NCBI GenBank assembly: GCA_947088865.1
Contig: CAMUHY010000002.1
Coordinates: 1 to 64,000 of the forward strand
DNA: 64,000 nt
From: an uncultured Eubacterium sp.
Lineage (GTDB): Bacteria > Bacillota > Clostridia > Lachnospirales > Lachnospiraceae
Reading direction: 5' to 3'
Of the stretch, positions 54,210-62,513 are shown one piece after another; within the stretch, counting starts at the first letter, position 1, and each line of letters starts with the position of its first letter. The notes beneath the pieces are model-generated. The model searched no databases and had not been told where the DNA came from. It saw only the letters and a list, made by a program, of their open reading frames with translations. The translations under genes were made by a program, and so were the position numbers.

Positions 54210-55652
54210 CTAATCCTCCATTCTTGCCTGCTCATATGTGTAAGCTGCCTGAATCAATGTTTTCTCGCTAAAACTATTGCCTATCATCTGAACGCCTATC
54301 GGAAGTCCTTTAGAATCATTCCCGCAAGGAACACTAATTCCAGGAAGTCCAGCAAGATTTACACTGATTGTATAAATATCACCCAGATACATCTTGATAG
54401 GGTCGGATAATGAATCGCCAAGTTTTGGTGCTGTTGTCGGCGCAACGGGTCCTAAAATCACATCGTATTTAGCAAATGCTTCATCAAAAGCCTTTTTAAT
54501 CATGGCTTTAACCCTTAATGCCTTTAAATAATAAGCATCATAATATCCTGAACTTAGGACAAAGGAACCGAGCATAATTCGACGTTTTACCTCTGCTCCA
54601 AATCCTTCTGAACGTGTTTTTTTATACATATTGTGAAGTCCCTCATAATCCTTAGCACGATATCCATATTTCACGCCGTCAAAACGCTCAAGATTGGAGC
54701 TTGCCTCTGCTGCTGCTATCGTATAATATGCAGGAATCGCATACTCTACAAGACTCAAATCAAACTCTTCAACAATCGCTCCCTTTTCTTTTAAAACTTC
54801 GGCTGCCTTTAAAACAGCTTCTTTTACTTCCAAATCAAGACCTTCCCCAAAATAATCTTTTGGAATACCGATTTTCATTCCCTTTACATCATTGACAAGC
54901 GCTGCTGTAAAATTCGTATCTTCTCTTTGAATGGATGTAGAATCTTTAGGGTCATGTGCTGCAATCACTTCCATAATTGTTGCGCAATCGGTTACATCTT
55001 TTGTCAATGGTCCTATCTGGTCTAATGAAGAACCATACGCAATTAAACCATATCGGCTCACCGTGCCATACGTTGGCTTCATGCCAACAACACCACAATA
55101 CGATGCCGGCTGTCTTATAGAGCCGCCTGTATCCGAACCCAATGCACAAAAGGCTTCATTTGCCGCAACTGCTGCCGCTGAACCGCCCGAAGAACCACCT
55201 GGCACATGCTGTGGGTTGCGCGGATTTTTTGTCACGCCAAAAACTGATGTTTCCGTTGTAGAACCCATTGCAAACTCATCCATATTTGTCTTTCCTATCA
55301 TCACTGCGCCTGCTTCTTTAAGTCGTATAACAGCCTCGCTTGAAAATTGAGGAATAAAATTTTCTAATATTTTTGATGAACATGTTGTAAGAACACCCTC
55401 TGTACACATATTATCTTTAATGGCAACAGGAACACCTGCTAATACCCCATTTAATGTGCCAGCTTCAATCTTTTTTTGGACTTCTTTTGCTTCATTTAGG
55501 GCGGCTTCTTTATCAAATGTCACATAACAGTTATACTCGGACTCTGTGCGTTCAATTTGTGCTATAACTGCCTCCATCGCTTCTACTGCTGTTGTTTTTT
55601 CCTCTTTGATGGCTTTTGCAAGCTCGACAGCAGTCATATCTAATAATTCCAT
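54210..55652 (-). CDS. gatA: Asp-tRNA(Asn)/Glu-tRNA(Gln) amidotransferase subunit A
   Basis: A 480-residue amidase-signature enzyme with the Ser-cisSer-Lys triad: Lys in VAIKDNM, cis-Ser and Ser in PGGSSGGSAAAVAA and DTGGSIRQPAS. It releases ammonia from glutamine for the amidotransfer by GatB. Length is standard. Located 19 bases after gatC. Confidence 0.97.
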   Translation of the reverse strand: MELLDMTAVELAKAIKEEKTTAVEAMEAVIAQIERTESEYNCYVTFDKEAALNEAKEVQKKIEAGTLNGVLAGVPVAIKDNMCTEGVLTTCSSKILENFIPQFSSEAVIRLKEAGAVMIGKTNMDEFAMGSTTETSVFGVTKNPRNPQHVPGGSSGGSAAAVAANEAFCALGSDTGGSIRQPASYCGVVGMKPTYGTVSRYGLIAYGSSLDQIGPLTKDVTDCATIMEVIAAHDPKDSTSIQREDTNFTAALVNDVKGMKIGIPKDYFGEGLDLEVKEAVLKAAEVLKEKGAIVEEFDLSLVEYAIPAYYTIAAAEASSNLERFDGVKYGYRAKDYEGLHNMYKKTRSEGFGAEVKRRIMLGSFVLSSGYYDAYYLKALRVKAMIKKAFDEAFAKYDVILGPVAPTTAPKLGDSLSDPIKMYLGDIYTISVNLAGLPGISVPCGNDSKGLPIGVQMIGNSFSEKTLIQAAYTYEQARMED

Positions 55653-55671
55653 AGCATTTTTCCTTTCTTCC

Positions 55672-55965
55672 TTAATCTACTGTCTTAGGAACAATAAATG
55701 CGTCATCATTCCTCTCTGGTGCATTTGCAAGAGTTTGCCTGCTTCCGTCTGCATTTGTAACAATATCTTCACGCATGACATTCTCAACCGGAAATACATG
55801 GGACATTGGTTCAATTCCTGTTGTATCCAATTCGCCAAGCTTATCAATATAATCCAGCATACTTGCCATATCCTTTTTTGCCTGCTCTTTTTCATCACTT
55901 GTAAGCTCTAGTTTGGCAAGGATACCTACATAATCAATTGTAGCATCATCTATAATATTAGCCAT
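55672..55965 (-). CDS. gatC: Asp-tRNA(Asn)/Glu-tRNA(Gln) amidotransferase subunit C
   Basis: A 97-residue GatC with the typical N-terminal helix YVGILAKLELTSDEKE and C-terminal MREDIVTNADGSRQT ... APERNDDAFIVPKTVD. GatC stabilises the GatA-GatB complex. It is the first gene of gatCAB and lies 166 bases downstream of aspS in the same direction. Confidence 0.95.
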   Translation of the reverse strand: MANIIDDATIDYVGILAKLELTSDEKEQAKKDMASMLDYIDKLGELDTTGIEPMSHVFPVENVMREDIVTNADGSRQTLANAPERNDDAFIVPKTVD

Positions 55966-56130
55966 AAATACTCCTTTCTTTTTATTCTTTCCTGATTAAT
56001 CTATAATTGAAAATTTCCATTTATAATTTTTCATCCTTACTTTCTATTTGCATTTAATCATAAAATTTTCACTCAATAAGCAACATATTTACTTTAATAA
56101 AAATCAAAATGAATATTTACATCTTTTATT

Positions 56131-57867
56131 TTAATCACGAACCTTTATATGCACTTCTCGAAGCTGTTGTTCGGTTACTTCATTCGGCGCGCCGCACATT
56201 AAATCCTGAGCTGTTCCGCTCATTGGAAATGCGATAACTTCACGAATGTTCTCCTCATTTCTAAGAAGCATAATCATTCGGTCAATGCCTGGCGCCATAC
56301 CTGCATGTGGTGGTGCGCCAAACTGAAATGCGTGATAAAGCGCACCAAATTTAGCCTTCAATACCTCTTCATCATATCCTGCAATTTCAAACGCTTTAAT
56401 CATAATCTGCATATCATGATTTCGCACAGCTCCTGACGATAATTCGATACCATTGCAAACAATATCATATTGATAAGCAAGTATGTCCAATGGATTTTTT
56501 GTATTTAATGCTTCCAATCCGCCTTGTGGCATTGAAAACGGATTATGTGTAAAACCAATCTGCTTGGTTTCTGCATCTTTTTCAAACATTGGAAAATCAT
56601 TTATATAACAAAAACGATACGCTTTTTCCTCTATCAAACCAAGCTTTTGTCCCAATTCGGTACGAATCATACCAGCATAGTAAGCTGCCCTATCTTCCTT
56701 ATCTGCCATAAAGAAAATGGTGTCGCCAACCTCAAGACCTGCCAGTGTCTTAAATTCTTCTTTGCAATCCTCCGGAATAAACTTATCAATTGGTCCCTTG
56801 TAAGAACCATCCTCAAGCACTTCCAGATAGCCAAGTCCGCCCATGCCAATACCTGTGGCAAATTTCAACAATTTTTCATGGAAGCCTTTGGACATATCTG
56901 CATGAACTTTAACAGCGCGCACGGTCTTTCCAATAAACGGCTTAAACGTACATTTTTGGAAAAACTCTGTCACATCAATAATTCTAAGCGGATTGCGAAG
57001 GTCTGGTTTATCCGTGCCAAACTCTAACATAGCCTGTTTATAGCTTATCACTGGATAAGGCGCTTTTGTCACAGTGTAGCCTTCTGGTGCAAACTGTTCA
57101 AATGTTTCTGTAAGAACTTCCTCTCCCACTCGAAATACATCTTCTTGTGTTGCAAAACTCATCTCAAAATCAAGCTGATAAAATTCTCCAGGCGAACGGT
57201 CTGCTCTTGCATCCTCATCTCGAAAACAAGGGGCAATCTGAAAATATTTATCAAAGCCAGAAACCATCAAAAGCTGTTTATACTGCTGTGGCGCTTGTGG
57301 CAGCGCGTAAAATTTGCCCTTATATTTTCTTGAAGGAACAATATAATCTCTGGCTCCTTCTGGCGACGATGCACAAAGAATTGGCGTTTGGATTTCCATA
57401 AACCCTAAATCCGTCATCTTTTGACGCAAAAATGCGATTACTTTTGAACGAAAAATAATATTATCTTTTACTTTTTGGTTTCTTAAATCCAAATAACGAT
57501 ATTTCAGACGTACATCTTCTCGAATCTCTTTTGATGTCATCACCTCAAACGGAAGCGTTGTATAAACCTGTCCAAGTACTGTAATCTCTTTTGCATCAAG
57601 CTCAATTGTACCCGATTGTATTTTTGGATTATAGGTTTCCTCATCTCTTTTTTCTATCATTCCCTCAATACTGATACATTCTTCTTTTTTTATTCCTTTC
57701 AAAAGTTCTGCATTTCTAATAACAACCTGCAATATACCATACATATCTCTTAAATCAATAAAAGAAACACCGCCATGGTCACGGATATTTTCTACCCAGC
57801 CAGCCACTCTTAATGTGCTGTCAATATCTGCCTCACTTATCTTATCTAACGTCCTATCTCTGTACAT
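56131..57867 (-). CDS. aspS: Aspartyl-tRNA synthetase
   Basis: A 578-residue class II synthetase of bacterial type, with the N-terminal OB-fold (VAGWVENIRDHGGVSFIDLRD), motif 2 FRDEDARADRSPGEFYQLDFE, the GAD insertion domain and motif 3 GIDRMIMLL. It charges tRNA(Asp). Next to gatCAB it probably also makes Asp-tRNA(Asn) as a non-discriminating enzyme; that is an inference from context. It is preceded by a T-box leader (57985-58285), so expression responds to uncharged tRNA. Confidence 0.96.
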   Translation of the reverse strand: MYRDRTLDKISEADIDSTLRVAGWVENIRDHGGVSFIDLRDMYGILQVVIRNAELLKGIKKEECISIEGMIEKRDEETYNPKIQSGTIELDAKEITVLGQVYTTLPFEVMTSKEIREDVRLKYRYLDLRNQKVKDNIIFRSKVIAFLRQKMTDLGFMEIQTPILCASSPEGARDYIVPSRKYKGKFYALPQAPQQYKQLLMVSGFDKYFQIAPCFRDEDARADRSPGEFYQLDFEMSFATQEDVFRVGEEVLTETFEQFAPEGYTVTKAPYPVISYKQAMLEFGTDKPDLRNPLRIIDVTEFFQKCTFKPFIGKTVRAVKVHADMSKGFHEKLLKFATGIGMGGLGYLEVLEDGSYKGPIDKFIPEDCKEEFKTLAGLEVGDTIFFMADKEDRAAYYAGMIRTELGQKLGLIEEKAYRFCYINDFPMFEKDAETKQIGFTHNPFSMPQGGLEALNTKNPLDILAYQYDIVCNGIELSSGAVRNHDMQIMIKAFEIAGYDEEVLKAKFGALYHAFQFGAPPHAGMAPGIDRMIMLLRNEENIREVIAFPMSGTAQDLMCGAPNEVTEQQLREVHIKVRD

Positions 57868-57984
57868 AAATCCTCCTTCTTATTCTATAAATGCTTACTT
57901 TTTTATTTATTATATCAAATATAAACTCTGCTTAAACCTATACTGGCGTTAAATATTTTTATATGACTATACATTTTCATGCAT

Positions 57985-58285
57985 CAAAAAACCGAAGCAC
58001 ATCAAAAGATGTACTTCGGGGCGAATTGACTGTTCAATCGTATTCGCGGTACCACCCGCAATTAAATAAAAGAGGTTTTCTTTTATTTATCTCTAAAACA
58101 TTTAACGCATGTATACGTAATAACCTACTAAAACCTGTCTGCTATCCAAACAAGCTCTTTCGACTATTCTGCTCCAGAGTGTTCCACTTGATAATTCCCT
58201 GTGTGCGCTCTCAGTCGGTGACGCCGCCTTCCTGTCAGGTTCCATAAAAAGCAGTCTCTTTCATAGCATTTTAATATCTGATTTG
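57985..58285 (-). promoter_or_regulatory. T-box leader of aspS
   Basis: On the minus strand GGGTGGTACCGCG (58057-58045) is the conserved T-box that pairs with the tRNA acceptor end. The terminator CCGAAG(T)ACATC/GATGTGCTTCGG (58019-57992) with six T follows. Upstream lies a long stem-I region; GAC at 58139-58137 near the base of the stem is a candidate Asp specifier, though I could not fix the specifier loop with certainty. Position and T-box suit control of aspS and, by read-through, gatCAB. Confidence 0.9.
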
Positions 58286-58291
58286 AAATTG

Positions 58292-58320
58292 ATACTACCA
58301 TATATTACTTATAATTTCAA
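58292..58320 (-). promoter_or_regulatory. Promoter of the aspS T-box transcript
   Basis: On the minus strand TTGAAA (58320-58315) and TAGTAT (58297-58292) are separated by 17 bases, just upstream of the T-box stem I. Confidence 0.7.
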
Positions 58321-58379
58321 GCTTTATTATTTAAAATATAATTTCCATTCTATTTATTTGTCTGCAACATATAATTCCA

Positions 58380-59216
58380 TTATCTGGACATAGCCGCTTT
58401 CATCAAATGCTTTGCAAGAACAGATGTTGTTACAGAACCAACACCTCCCGGAACAGGACTTGCCATTCCAGCAATCGCTGTAATACCATCAAAATCGACA
58501 TCACCGCACAAATTGCCTTCATCATCAACATTGATACCAACATCAATAACAATAGCATCCTTTGCAACATGCTCTGATTTTATCATCTTTGCAGAACCTG
58601 CTGCCGCAACAAGCACTTCTGCCCTTTTACATTCGGCGATTAAATCCTTCGTCTTTGTATGACACACGGTCACTGTTGCATTTTTTTTCATCAACAACAT
58701 TGTCACTGGCTTGCCTATAACAAGACTTCGCCCCACTACGGTAACTCGTTTTCCCTTCAAATCAATCCCCGCATAATCGAGCATTTCAATAACCGCTTCC
58801 GCTGTACATGGGGCATACCCTGTATCATCTCCTGCAAATACTTTGGCAAGATTTAATGAGGAAATACCATCTAAATCTTTTCTTGGATGAATCCTATTTT
58901 CTATTGATTTTTCATCAAGATGCTTTGGCAGCGGACGAAGCAAAAGAATGCCATCTATATCATCATTATTATTGATGGTATCAAATTCTTTTTGAAATGT
59001 CTCATTATCAATATCCGCATCAAATACAAAAGAAGAACAGCGAAAACCAACTTTTTCCATTTTCTTTTTTGCGCCTCTCTCATAAGAACAATCGTCTGGT
59101 TTTTCACCAACTCGAATAATAGCAAGATGCGGAAGCGCGCCTTTTAAATTTTTTTGTTCCTCTATCAGCTTTTCATTAATTGCATTTGCTACGGGCAGCC
59201 CTTTTAAAATTTCCAT
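58380..59216 (-). CDS. folD: FolD-like methylene-tetrahydrofolate dehydrogenase lacking canonical cyclohydrolase residues
   Basis: A 278-residue FolD with the NADP-binding VVGRSLVIGKP and the PVPGGVGSVTTSVL signature. In the active-site segment, Tyr45 is kept but the position of the essential Lys (Tyr-x-x-x-Lys) is Ala49 (YERGAKKK), and the Gln of the QLPLP motif is Leu93 (ILLLRPLP). Both residues are needed for cyclohydrolase activity in studied FolD enzymes; the acidic DLDG is present. It lies 22 bases after fchA, an independent cyclohydrolase. The start at 59216 follows GGAGG. Confidence 0.92.
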   Translation of the reverse strand: MEILKGLPVANAINEKLIEEQKNLKGALPHLAIIRVGEKPDDCSYERGAKKKMEKVGFRCSSFVFDADIDNETFQKEFDTINNNDDIDGILLLRPLPKHLDEKSIENRIHPRKDLDGISSLNLAKVFAGDDTGYAPCTAEAVIEMLDYAGIDLKGKRVTVVGRSLVIGKPVTMLLMKKNATVTVCHTKTKDLIAECKRAEVLVAAAGSAKMIKSEHVAKDAIVIDVGINVDDEGNLCGDVDFDGITAIAGMASPVPGGVGSVTTSVLAKHLMKAAMSR

Positions 59217-59238
59217 TGTATCCTCCATTCCAAAGCCC

Positions 59239-59871
59239 TTATGGTCTTACCTTTTCCATAACAACATGGTACACTCTATCCGCAATATCATTTCCCTTCT
59301 TTAACAATTCGTCTGCTTTTTGATTCATATCAAAAGCAACCTCTTTGTTTTTCATAAGATTGGTATTAATAAATACATTTAACGAAGCGCCGTTTAATGC
59401 CGCCTTTGCAAATTGAATCCCAACCCCCACATCACTTATAGCAAGATTGCTGCCTATAATAGACAGTCTGTCTAACAATTCCATTGACTCCACAATTTTT
59501 GTCATCAGCTCTAAAGGTGTCTCACTTGCATTTTTCAGCAATTTTTCCAACACTTGACTGCGCTCTTCAATCTGTTCTGGCGTATCTTTTGGCAAGCCAT
59601 ATGCCTTTGACAACGGCAAAAAACATTCCGCATCTTTATCCATATATTCTGCCAGTTCTTCGGCTAATTTTTCTCCCTTTTCTATTGATTTTTCTATCTC
59701 TTCTTGATATTGGGCATATTTTTTCTTTCCCGTTGTAAGATTTGCTACCATAGTTCCTAAAGAAACAGCCAAAGCTGCCACTAGCGCACTAGCGCCGCCA
59801 CCGCCCGGAACAGGCGCCGAAGAACCCAGCTCCTTAACAAAATGTTTCATATTTCCATCAATCATTTTCAT
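59239..59871 (-). CDS. fchA: FchA-type methenyl-tetrahydrofolate cyclohydrolase (FTCD cyclodeaminase family)
   Basis: A 210-residue helical protein with the family signature SSAPVPGGGGASALVAALAVSLGTMVANLT and SNLAISDVGVGIQFAKAALNGASLNVFIN. Members catalyse methenyl-THF hydrolysis (FchA) or formimino-THF deamination. Its place before a FolD with altered cyclohydrolase residues points to FchA activity. The ATG at 59871 has AAGGAG and overlaps the end of dapF by 14 bases, so dapF-fchA-folD are probably one operon. Confidence 0.9.
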   Translation of the reverse strand: MKMIDGNMKHFVKELGSSAPVPGGGGASALVAALAVSLGTMVANLTTGKKKYAQYQEEIEKSIEKGEKLAEELAEYMDKDAECFLPLSKAYGLPKDTPEQIEERSQVLEKLLKNASETPLELMTKIVESMELLDRLSIIGSNLAISDVGVGIQFAKAALNGASLNVFINTNLMKNKEVAFDMNQKADELLKKGNDIADRVYHVVMEKVRP

Positions 59872-60730
59872 AGTATTCTCCTTCGCATATGGTCTGTGCC
59901 GACCCTTCCATTATTACTGTATTTTTTTCTCTATCCCAAGTTACTGTAAGGTCTCCACCTAATAAATGAACGGTAACACAGTCATTACACATTCCATTTA
60001 AAATGGTTGCTACCGCACTGGCACAGGCTCCTGTCCCACAGGCAAATGTCTCTCCAGAACCGCGTTCCCACACACGCATATTTAAATTTTTCTCATCTGC
60101 CACTTGTATAAATTCTGTATTAATCCCTTCTGGAAAAGCCTTATGCTTTTCAAACAAAGGTCCAATTTTGTCAATATCCAGCTCTTTAATATCCATATCG
60201 TTCTCTAAATATACAATAACATGAGGATTTCCCATTGAAACACAAGATACTTTATATTCATGGTCACCAACCCCTAACGACTTTAATAAAATTGGTTTTG
60301 TATCTTCATTTGATAATCCAAATAAATGGACATTTACAGGAACTTTTACCGGTTCAAGAATTGGAGCCCCCATATCCACCGCCACGTTTTTCACCTTTTT
60401 ATTATCCACAAAAAGCCTCAACTTTTTTATACCAGATAACGTGTCTATTGTCATTTCTGTCTTTTGAGTAAGATTATGCTCATATACATACTTGCCGACG
60501 CATCGAATCCCATTGCCGCACATTTTGCCCTCTGAACCGTCTGCATTGTACATCTCCATAAAAAAATCTGCCTTATCAGATTTTTTTATAAGAATAAGAC
60601 CATCAGAGCCTATTCCAAAATGCCTATCACTAACTTTTACAGCTATTTTTGACGGATTATCCAGCGTATTTTTTGTACAATCAACATAAATGTAATCGTT
60701 GCCAGTGCCATGCATCTTTGTAAATTTCAA
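59858..60730 (-). CDS. dapF: Diaminopimelate epimerase
   Basis: A 290-residue DapF with the two catalytic cysteines in GSEGKMCGNGIRC and GETFACGTGACASA. It converts LL-diaminopimelate to the meso form for peptidoglycan and lysine. The family start is at a TTG codon at 60730 (the KFTKMHGTGNDYIY start), preceded by AAAGGGGAAG; the frame is open further upstream but those residues are not homologous. The arrangement with fchA and folD is a possible link between lysine and folate pathways only by co-transcription. Confidence 0.93.
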   Translation of the reverse strand: MKFTKMHGTGNDYIYVDCTKNTLDNPSKIAVKVSDRHFGIGSDGLILIKKSDKADFFMEMYNADGSEGKMCGNGIRCVGKYVYEHNLTQKTEMTIDTLSGIKKLRLFVDNKKVKNVAVDMGAPILEPVKVPVNVHLFGLSNEDTKPILLKSLGVGDHEYKVSCVSMGNPHVIVYLENDMDIKELDIDKIGPLFEKHKAFPEGINTEFIQVADEKNLNMRVWERGSGETFACGTGACASAVATILNGMCNDCVTVHLLGGDLTVTWDREKNTVIMEGSAQTICEGEYYEND

Positions 60731-60875
60731 TATATTACTTCCCCTTTCATTGAATAAAACTAAATTTTTCCTTTTGCCCTTTTGATTATAACATATGAAT
60801 TTTTGAATAACAAGACTGGTTCTACCCCTGTACATATGCTAAAGTTATAAAAAATTTGATAAAGGAGATAATAAA

Positions 60876-61289
60876 ATGAGCGAGAGTACTTTATTTAGTT
60901 TGGGTTCATTTTTTCATGGAACAAAAGCCGATTTAAAATCTGGTGATTTATTGACATCTGGTTTTCAATCAAATTATGAAGACAACCGAATCGCAAAATA
61001 TGTATATTTTACAGGAACTTTAGATGCCGCCATTTGGGGTGCTGAGTTAGCGGCAGGCGAAGCAAAACAGCGTATTTATGTTGTAGAACCAACAGGGGAA
61101 TTTGAAGATGACCCCAATGTAACCGATAAAAAATTTCCTGGCAATCCAACAAAATCCTATCGAACAAAGCATCCTTTAAAGGTTGTAGCTGAAGTTATTA
61201 ACTGGACTGGACATTCACCCGAAATGTTAAAAAATATGCAGGACAATTTAAAAAAATTAGCAGAAATGGGAATAAAAGCTATTGAATAG
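60876..61289 (+). CDS. arr: Rifampin ADP-ribosyltransferase (Arr)
   Basis: A 137-residue protein that matches Arr over its whole length: FFHGTKADLKSGDLL, RIAKYVYFTGTLDAAIWGAELAAGEA, IYVVEPTGEFEDDPNVTDKK and FPGNPTKSYRT. Arr transfers ADP-ribose from NAD+ to rifamycins and inactivates them. AAAGGAGATAATAAA lies before the ATG. It is a single gene, convergent with the methyltransferase and overlapping its end by 11 bases; no integron or mobile gene is nearby, so this looks like an intrinsic chromosomal copy. Confidence 0.94.
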   Translation: MSESTLFSLGSFFHGTKADLKSGDLLTSGFQSNYEDNRIAKYVYFTGTLDAAIWGAELAAGEAKQRIYVVEPTGEFEDDPNVTDKKFPGNPTKSYRTKHPLKVVAEVINWTGHSPEMLKNMQDNLKKLAEMGIKAIE

Positions 61290-62079
61290 AACGCTTTTTT
61301 AACTCCAACATTGCCGCATAATGTTTTACTTCAAATTCATCAGGGGCAAGTTTCTGCAATAGTGTATAATGCTCCATCTCCCATGCTTTAATTTCTTCTT
61401 TTGATAAAGAAGCGCCAACACCGCGACATGCTTTCATTCTTCCGTGCCATGTCTGTCTTGTAAATGGTACATTAACCATATATTCCTCATGGTATACAGA
61501 CTCAAACATTTGATACACACAGTCTGGCACTTGTATTGGATGCATGGTTTCTTTTGCTCCTGTCCATTTTGGATTATACTTTAATACTAAATGTTCACTT
61601 GCACCTGCAATGACATCTTCAAAAGGAAGCCATGCCATATACAACAATAACAAGCGTCCATTTTTCTTTAACATACGCGACAATTTTGGCATTATTTTGT
61701 CATGGTCAAAATACCAAAAACACTGACAAGCCGTTATAACATCAAATGTATTATCAGAAAAATCAACATCTTCTGCGGCGGCTGTCTGATACGCAATATT
61801 CATCCCCAATTTATCTGAACATTTTTTTGCCTGTGCAATCTGATTTTTAGAAATATCGACTGCATACCATGTGGCGCCAAAACGATACATATTTCTAGGA
61901 AGAACTCCTGTGCCTGTACCTAAATCCAACACATTCTGCCCTTTGATACAAAGATTTCTCTGTACAATTTTTTCATAAAATATTTCAGGATAAATATCTC
62001 GATATTTAGCATAATCCACAGACGTTCTTCCCCAATCAAATGCTTTTCCATCATCAATTGATTTATTTACTATCTCCAT
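61279..62079 (-). CDS. Class I SAM-dependent methyltransferase
   Basis: A 266-residue enzyme with motif I VLDLGTGTGVLPRN, AVDISKNQIAQAKK, the DVITACQCFWYFDHDKIMPKL segment and a C-terminal substrate domain. Pattern of the ubiE/type-11 family. Substrate unknown. The start at 62079 has GGAG nine bases upstream. Its end overlaps arr (plus) by 11 bases. Confidence 0.88.
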   Translation of the reverse strand: MEIVNKSIDDGKAFDWGRTSVDYAKYRDIYPEIFYEKIVQRNLCIKGQNVLDLGTGTGVLPRNMYRFGATWYAVDISKNQIAQAKKCSDKLGMNIAYQTAAAEDVDFSDNTFDVITACQCFWYFDHDKIMPKLSRMLKKNGRLLLLYMAWLPFEDVIAGASEHLVLKYNPKWTGAKETMHPIQVPDCVYQMFESVYHEEYMVNVPFTRQTWHGRMKACRGVGASLSKEEIKAWEMEHYTLLQKLAPDEFEVKHYAAMLELKKRSIQ

Positions 62080-62513
62080 ACAATAATTCTCCAAATCTTA
62101 TCTATAATCCGTTTATTATAACTTAACATATTATTATACAAGATACCCCACGATTTTACCATTGAGTATGTAACTTTTATAAAAATATATTCTCTTATGC
62201 CTTGCCCATATTCGCCTATAAACTAAAGGTAAGAATTTCGTAAGAAATTTGTTAAAAAAACAAAATAATATACTAATATAAAATAAAAATATTAAAAATG
62301 TATTATGATATAATAATCTTGGCAAAAGCCGAGATATAAAAGTTTGCTTTGCAAACTTCTGGCATTTCACTATATATTAATTTCTTACCATGTATAAAAT
62401 CATAATATACTATATTTCATACAAAAAGAATGTATCATTTAAGAACGTACATTTTGGCGTATATTTTGATATTTTGTTTTTATATTAAAAATATGTTTAA
62501 GCAAGGAGAAAAT
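62080..62513. other. Leader region between the methyltransferase and peptidase genes
   Basis: No gene is supported; a 78-codon minus-strand frame (62134-62370) has no ribosome-binding site and no recognisable product. The region holds a VanR-box-like direct repeat (62230-62251), a -10-like TATACT, hairpins (CTTGGC/GCCGAG near 62318 and AAGTTTG/CAAACTT near 62340) and one inverted TAAGAAATTAA copy (62377-62387). Confidence 0.5.
62230..62274 (+). promoter_or_regulatory. VanR-box-like operator and promoter of the C39-like peptidase gene
   Basis: TAAGAATTTCG (62230-62240) is followed directly by TAAGAAATTTG (62241-62251), with 11-base period; the pair differs at only three of 22 positions from the pair in front of vanW. 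TATACT (62269-62274) is 17 bases further. This is the layout expected for activation by a PhoB/OmpR-family regulator. Confidence 0.6.

Noticed and set aside
62134-62370. 78-codon minus-strand frame as a gene
   Set aside because: No ribosome-binding site, composition of random AT-rich sequence, and it covers the operator and hairpins of the plus-strand gene.
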